Of a stretch of DNA of 10,674 bases, positions 6,753 through 10,674 are shown piece by piece (position 1 is the stretch's first letter; the number at the start of each line of letters is the position of its first letter). Origin of the DNA: Clostridiales bacterium UBA8153 (GTDB taxonomy: Bacteria; Bacillota; Sulfobacillia; UBA8153); the NCBI GenBank assembly GCA_003449495.1, contig DMHJ01000198.1:1-10674 (forward strand), given 5' to 3'. The notes beneath the pieces were generated by a model that saw nothing but the letters and a program-made list of their open reading frames with translations, was not told where the DNA came from and did not search any database. The translations under genes were made by a program, and so were the position numbers.

Positions 6753-7001
6753 TTGGGAGAAGATCGCCCGCGCGCTTCCGGCCTGCCCTTGCTGGCAGAA
6801 CTGGCCCTGGCCGAGCCTGATTTGGTGAGATTGGTGACCTTCTTGAACCAGACCCTTAAAGAGTACGGGTTCAGCTTCGGCCTTTCGCGGGGTGCTGAAG
6901 GTTTCCGGCTGGCCATTTACCGGGCTGAATACGCTTCGGGCCCGCCGGAGCTGGCGACGGGAGCGCGGGCCGATACCGGCGCGAGGGGCCGCCTTGGGTG
7001 A
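6753..7001 (+). CDS. Small DUF4264 / YpmA-like protein
   Basis: An 82-residue protein from TTG 6753. Its core DLVRLVTFLNQTLKEYGFSF followed by GLSRGAEGFRLAIYRAE matches the pattern I know from the small Bacillota protein YpmA (DUF4264): an acidic start, 'VDFLN.TLK..', then 'FGLS' and a final '..IY.' strand. YpmA proteins are about 55-65 residues and of unknown function. Here roughly 25 extra Ala/Gly/Arg-rich residues follow the core and may be an unstructured tail. The start is uncertain: TTG 6753 has a good AGGAG, whereas ATG 6699 would give 100 residues with a non-native-looking N-terminus. The stop TGA overlaps a GTG that opens the extended helicase frame, but I place the true helicase start 225 nt further on. 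Finding this gene beside a helicase is not a context I recognise. It may be the only surviving host gene between the relic DNA and the right-hand module. Confidence 0.55.
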   Translation: MGEDRPRASGLPLLAELALAEPDLVRLVTFLNQTLKEYGFSFGLSRGAEGFRLAIYRAEYASGPPELATGARADTGARGRLG

Positions 7002-7070
7002 CACCTTGCCCGGCATCTTCCGGTGGCTCCATCCGGCCCATTCCTGCTACTGCAGCTATCACCGCCTGGG

Positions 7071-7100
7071 CCGGGGCCGCGCGCCGCCAGGCGGCCCCGG
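7071..7100 (+). other. Strong GC hairpin between the small gene and the helicase
   Basis: CCGGGGCCGC (7071-7080) pairs perfectly with GCGGCCCCGG (7091-7100): ten GC pairs and a 10-nt loop, extendable by a G-U pair. No T-run follows. It may stop transcription in a Rho-dependent or imperfect manner, or structure the helicase leader. Confidence 0.5.
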
Positions 7101-7157
7101 TGGAGAGCAGCCCGGACCGGGCCCAGGGGGGACCTAACCCGGCAGGGTTTGGCCAAT

Positions 7158-7182
7158 CCCTGGGGAAGTGGTGTTCCCAGGG
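7158..7182 (+). other. Second leader hairpin before the helicase
   Basis: CCCTGGG (7158-7164) pairs with CCCAGGG (7176-7182), 7 bp with an 11-nt loop. It sits 43 nt before the helicase ATG, so it could influence translation initiation or RNA stability. The role is unproven. Confidence 0.35.
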
Positions 7183-7212
7183 CCAGCAGGTCGCTTCGCG
7201 CCGCGTACGGCC

Positions 7213-7217
7213 GGGAG
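7213..7217 (+). promoter_or_regulatory. Ribosome binding site deciding the helicase start
   Basis: GGGAG is 8 nt before the ATG at 7226. The frame is open back to a GTG at 6998, but the 76 residues so added are Pro/Ala/Gly-rich, span both hairpins and show no domain, so the ATG with this site is preferred. Confidence 0.55.
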
Positions 7218-7225
7218 CGTGTCCA

Positions 7226-9970
7226 ATGGAACTTACCTTTGAAGAGGTCACCAGGGAACTGATCGCCGCTCTAGCTGAAGAGTCTGCAGCGGCAGAAGCA
7301 GCAGCGCCCGGCGGGGCCCTAGCCTTGAGGGAGGGCAGGCGGGCGGGGGGTTCGGCAGCCTATCACCGGTACTCATTCCTGCTCGACCATGAACCCGATG
7401 TTCCTTCCGACTCGCGCGCTCTGCTCCAGGTGGGCCATGAGCAACACCCTGCGGAGGTCCTGGGCATCCAGGGCCACGACATCTCGCTGGCGGTACGTGC
7501 CGACCTGGGGGCTGCGATCCCCTTCGCCACGCTACTGGTGTCCGCCCATTTCGTCCTTGAGGTCCTGAGCGCGCGTCTCGCCGGTATGTTGTCATCAGGC
7601 GAGAAGCATAACAGTGCGTTGGCGATGGCCGGGTTCGGGCTGGGGCCGTATCCGCCACCTTCCCGGACCGGCGGTGACCAGACCGCCTTGACCGGGCTGA
7701 ACCCTGAGCAAAGAGAAGCGGTGATAGACAGCTGGGGGAAGGCCGTGTCCTTCATCTGGGGGCCACCGGGCACCGGGAAGACGCTTGCCGTCGGGAAGCT
7801 GGTGCAAGGACTGATGAAGGACGAGCGGGTACTGGTGACGTCGCACACCAACGTCGCGGTGGATACGGCGCTACTGGCCGTTCTCAAGGGTCTGCCCGAG
7901 GGTGACCGCGAGTGCGGTTGCGTGCTCAGGGTGGGCCCTCCCCAGCGGGGCGAAGCCTGCCTGGCGGCCATCACGTTGGAGGAGGTCTTACAGCGACAGG
8001 CAGGCTCTTTGCTGCGGCAGCGGGCAGACCTCGCGGAACAGCGGCGACGCCTGGTCAGCCGGTTCGCCGGATCCCACGGCGCTTCTCTCCCTGCCCTCTC
8101 CGGTGACTGCAGCGACTCGCTACCCAACCTCGAGAGGGCTGAGCATGCCACGGTGCAGGGGGAGCTGGCGGCCGTGGAGGCGTGCCTTGCCGGCATGGAT
8201 GCACAGATCGAAGCAGAGCGGCGGCGCATCGTGAGTCAGGCTCGGGTGCTCGGGACCACGCTCTCACGCCTGGCCCTCGCCGATATTCTCTCCTCGCTGG
8301 TTTTTGACACTACGGTAGTAGATGAGGCCAGCACCGTGCCCCTGCCGTTTCTGTGGTACGCTGCTTCCCGCACTCAGAAACGCCTGGTGTGCGCCGGGGA
8401 TTTCCGGCAGCTCCCGCCCGTGGTCAGGGCGGATGACCCCCGGGAATCCCCGGCCGCGGCAAAATGGCTGACCCCCAACATCTTCGAGCAAGCCGGCGTG
8501 GTCTCCGGCCGGGGAGACATCAGTGCCGGCGACCGGCGCCTGTCCAAGCTCCATAAGCAGTATCGCATGCACCCGGTCATTGGGGAGTTGGCCAACCGGC
8601 TCGCCTACGGCGATCGCCCGCTGGAGCATATGGGGGCACCATCACATTTTCTCCCCGCCACGCGCAGCCGCCCCCGGCCGGGGCTGGCCGTGGTGTTCTG
8701 TGATACGACGCATGCCGATCCCTGGTGCGCGCGCCCGGAAACGGGCTGGTCGCGGTACAATCTGCTCAGTGCGCTGGTGAGTATGCAAGTGGCCAGGACC
8801 GCCTTGGGAGACGCAGCCCGGGACGCTGCCGTCATCACCCCCTATCGTGCTCAAGCGCGCCTCTTGCAGGCGCATATTGAGTCCGTAGGACTGGACCGGC
8901 AGCGGATCCAGGCGGCCACCGTGCACCGGTTTCAGGGCGAAGAAAAGGACGTGATCGTCCTGGACCTGGTGGACAGCCCTCCGTTCGGCGTGGGCAAGTT
9001 GTTACGAGGCGGCTTTGCCAGCACTGCCATGCAGCTGCTCAATGTTGCCTGCACCCGGGCCAAGGGAAAACTAATCATCGTCGGGCACCGCTCCCACCTG
9101 GAGATGAGAGTCGGCCCTCACGACAGCCTGCGTGCCGTGCTGGAGTACCCAGGACCCTACCGGCAACTTGATGCCCTGGAGGTGGTGGAGGACGCCCTGA
9201 CTTGTGCTGGCTCGCCTGCGCTTAGGATGTACGCCGGCGATGACTTCCGGGGGGATTTCATCCGGGATCTGCAGGGCGCCTCAAGTGGGGTGGTGCTGGT
9301 TAGCCCCCACGCCCGGGTGCCTCACCTCGCCGAGCTGGCGCCACCGCTTCTGCTATTGGCGGATCGAGGAGTACCGGTGATGCTTCTCACCACCAGACCT
9401 GGTTCTGAGGAACGAGGGTACCACGTGCTCCTCGAGCTAGCGTCCCATCGAGGCGTTGAAGTTAGGTTCCGCACCAGCGTTCAACAGCGGATGGCCTTCA
9501 TAGACGGGCGGGTGGCATACTTCGGCAGCAGCCATGTGCTCTCCCCGACCTACTGGGGCGGCCGGATGCTTCGCTTGTGCCACGATCAGCTGGTGGAGCG
9601 GATGATGGAGGTGGCTGGAGCCACAGCCTGGGTCCGAAGCGCCCGGCAGCGCTCCCGGCAGGAGGCCGTGCTGGAGCTAGTCGAACCTTACCTTGTCGAG
9701 ACGGGGGAACGGCACCGGTGCGGGAATTGCGGGCGGGAGCTGAGACTGCACTGGGGTAGGTTCGGGCCGTTCTGGGGTTGCCGGTTCCAGCACAGCACTG
9801 TGAGCGTGCCGGTGGATGCTATCACCCGAGCCCTGGGTGCCCTGGCCTTGCCGTGCCCGGAGTGCTCGGGCATCCAGCAGCTTATCGGCAGTGGCCGGCG
9901 CTATCCGGTCCTAGGCTGTAGCCGGTGGCCACAGTGCCGCTGGTACCTGGCCAGGGAAGGGAGGCGGTAG
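7226..9970 (+). CDS. UPF1-like SF1 helicase fused to PLD-like domain and topoisomerase-type zinc ribbons
   Basis: This 914-residue protein should translocate on RNA or DNA using ATP. Residues 1-150 form an N-terminal domain I do not recognise. The helicase (about 155-640) has every SF1B/UPF1-DNA2 motif: Q motif LNPEQREAV (158-166), Walker A GPPGTGKT (179-186), Ia TSHTNVAVD (205-213), a charged coiled-coil stalk with QARVLGTTLS (about 255-347), Walker B DEAS (366-369), III GDFRQLPPVV (391-400), IV KQYRMHP (444-450), V VHRFQGEEKDVIVLDLV (566-582) and VI NVACTRAK (606-613). Residues 665-800 look like one phospholipase D-type domain (VVLVSPHARVP, DRGVPVMLLTT, then FIDGRVAYFGSSH), but the HxK of its HKD motif reads Q753-Q-R755. 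At the C-terminus are two topoisomerase C4-like fingers: C832-C835-C852 without a clear fourth Cys (H856 may serve), and a complete C877-C880-C898-C904. Fusion of a COG1112-type helicase with a PLD domain is the layout of Mokosh type II (MkoC) anti-phage proteins. A second gene starts 49 nt later. The helicase call is near certain; a defence role is inferred. Confidence 0.9.
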   Translation: MELTFEEVTRELIAALAEESAAAEAAAPGGALALREGRRAGGSAAYHRYSFLLDHEPDVPSDSRALLQVGHEQHPAEVLGIQGHDISLAVRADLGAAIPFATLLVSAHFVLEVLSARLAGMLSSGEKHNSALAMAGFGLGPYPPPSRTGGDQTALTGLNPEQREAVIDSWGKAVSFIWGPPGTGKTLAVGKLVQGLMKDERVLVTSHTNVAVDTALLAVLKGLPEGDRECGCVLRVGPPQRGEACLAAITLEEVLQRQAGSLLRQRADLAEQRRRLVSRFAGSHGASLPALSGDCSDSLPNLERAEHATVQGELAAVEACLAGMDAQIEAERRRIVSQARVLGTTLSRLALADILSSLVFDTTVVDEASTVPLPFLWYAASRTQKRLVCAGDFRQLPPVVRADDPRESPAAAKWLTPNIFEQAGVVSGRGDISAGDRRLSKLHKQYRMHPVIGELANRLAYGDRPLEHMGAPSHFLPATRSRPRPGLAVVFCDTTHADPWCARPETGWSRYNLLSALVSMQVARTALGDAARDAAVITPYRAQARLLQAHIESVGLDRQRIQAATVHRFQGEEKDVIVLDLVDSPPFGVGKLLRGGFASTAMQLLNVACTRAKGKLIIVGHRSHLEMRVGPHDSLRAVLEYPGPYRQLDALEVVEDALTCAGSPALRMYAGDDFRGDFIRDLQGASSGVVLVSPHARVPHLAELAPPLLLLADRGVPVMLLTTRPGSEERGYHVLLELASHRGVEVRFRTSVQQRMAFIDGRVAYFGSSHVLSPTYWGGRMLRLCHDQLVERMMEVAGATAWVRSARQRSRQEAVLELVEPYLVETGERHRCGNCGRELRLHWGRFGPFWGCRFQHSTVSVPVDAITRALGALALPCPECSGIQQLIGSGRRYPVLGCSRWPQCRWYLAREGRR

Positions 9971-10002
9971 ACTCTTGGTACACCAGATTTCCGGTCCGGT
10001 CA

Positions 10003-10010
10003 GGGGGAGG
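10003..10010 (+). promoter_or_regulatory. Ribosome binding site of the final gene
   Basis: GGGGGAGG lies 9 nt before the ATG at 10020. It is the strongest candidate site in the 49-nt gap after the helicase stop and supports translation from the same transcript. Confidence 0.6.
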
Positions 10011-10019
10011 TAGTCAGGA

Positions 10020-10674
10020 ATGGAGACTTGGGAACCGGGGCAACGCCCGGAAGAACGCGAGTCAGTCAGCAGTTACGACCGCATTCTGCAGACCAAGGGT
10101 GAGGCCGAGAAATTGGCTCGACTGCAGAAGGTCCTGGTCAAGTCGGCCAAAAGCTCTTTCCGGGCCGTAGCGGTCTTCGACCTTCAGGGGATGCGAAAGC
10201 ACGCCGCGGGCACCCGGGCGCTCCTTGAGACGTATGCAGGCGAGTTTGGCAAGTGGGAGGACGCCGTAAGTGCCTTTAGGCTCAGTGAAGTTTCCGAACA
10301 GGAGTACCGGGATGCCTTTGAACAAGCCTGCCGGAAAGCGGATGTGCGGCTGGAAGGCAGCTTCCCGTCGTACGAGGTGTTCCCGTTCGATATCCGGTTC
10401 TCTCTCTTACAGGAGCAGGTAATCATCAATAGACAGGCACACCGGACCATGGACCCGGAATTTTTGGCCCTGGTCATCCGTAAGGAGCAGGACAAGCTGA
10501 CCCGGAGCCGCTTCAGCGCCGCCCAGTTCATGTCTGCACTGCTGAGGGCTTACGACCTCCTGGTGGCCGAGAGCTTCCAGACTCGCGGTAAGCCCATGAA
10601 GCAGGTGGGCATCAAGAAGGTGTACCAGGTGCTAACCACAATGGGCGGCCGGGCCGCCTACACCGAGAAGCAGA
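10020..10674 (+). CDS. Unrecognised protein, N-terminal 218 residues (runs off the window)
   Basis: The frame is open from the ATG at 10020 to the end of the window with no stop and normal, GC-biased third positions, so it is a real gene cut by the edge. I do not recognise the family. The visible part is soluble, highly charged and mostly helical by eye: a Glu/Lys-rich first 45 residues, a helix-rich block (56-110), a short strand-like section SYEVFPFDIRFSLLQEQVII (117-136), then helices with IRKEQDKLTRSRFSAAQFMS (153-172) and ALLRAYDLLVAE, ending in GIKKVYQVLTTMGGRAAYTE. There is no signal peptide, membrane segment or nucleotide-binding motif in this part. It begins 49 nt after the helicase-PLD gene with its own GGGGGAGG, so the two are probably one operon and may act together. 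The shape would suit an adaptor or subunit of an ATPase or nucleic-acid machine, but that is a guess. Confidence 0.72.
   Translation, partial: METWEPGQRPEERESVSSYDRILQTKGEAEKLARLQKVLVKSAKSSFRAVAVFDLQGMRKHAAGTRALLETYAGEFGKWEDAVSAFRLSEVSEQEYRDAFEQACRKADVRLEGSFPSYEVFPFDIRFSLLQEQVIINRQAHRTMDPEFLALVIRKEQDKLTRSRFSAAQFMSALLRAYDLLVAESFQTRGKPMKQVGIKKVYQVLTTMGGRAAYTEKQ

Noticed and set aside
6998..7225. N-terminal extension of the helicase from GTG 6998
   Set aside because: The 76 added residues are low-complexity and cover two hairpins, while ATG 7226 has GGGAG at good spacing. Kept only as an alternative.
1..10674. CRISPR array or tandem repeat array
   Set aside because: No regularly spaced repeats of 20-40 bases seen anywhere in the window.

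Overview
The window is GC-rich (low-to-mid 60s percent by eye) and mostly coding on the + strand, with good AGGAGG-like ribosome binding sites. Three things point to a high-GC, possibly thermophilic or anaerobic Bacillota: a small YpmA/DUF4264-like protein, a Bacillus-type 7-1-7 Fur box, and the Shine-Dalgarno strength. This is inference; no rRNA or marker gene is present. The iron-binding protein has no lipobox cysteine, which is unusual for a monoderm.

Left edge (1-463): a minus-strand C-terminal piece of a TnpB/IS605-OrfB-type protein runs off the window. It is followed by a sigma-A-like promoter (TTGACA-17-TATCCT) overlapped by a near-consensus Fur box, and then a roughly 100-nt leader.

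Iron module (464-4293): three genes encode a complete Fe(III) ABC importer of the FbpABC/FutABC type. They are a periplasmic/extracellular binding protein with paired iron-ligand tyrosines, a double-length permease with two EAA loops, and an ATPase that overlaps the permease stop by ATGA. A 166-nt gap follows, then a cytosolic-looking serine hydrolase of the class C beta-lactamase fold (4460-5824) and a GC-rich terminator-like hairpin.

Decayed interval (5825-6752): a minus-strand relic of a DUF4173-like membrane protein, broken by an apparent frameshift and truncated at both ends, followed by about 600 bases in which I can support no gene.

Right module (6753 to end): a small DUF4264/YpmA-like gene comes first, then a 225-nt hairpin-rich leader. 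Next is a 914-residue UPF1-like SF1 helicase fused to a PLD-nuclease-like domain and two C-terminal topoisomerase-type zinc ribbons. An unrecognised gene starts 49 nt downstream and leaves the window. The helicase-PLD fusion resembles the single-protein Mokosh type II anti-phage architecture (MkoC). However, its HKD nuclease motif is degenerate (Q and R where H and K are expected), and it is apparently co-transcribed with the unknown gene. This pair is the best candidate in the window for an undescribed defence or nucleic-acid-processing system.
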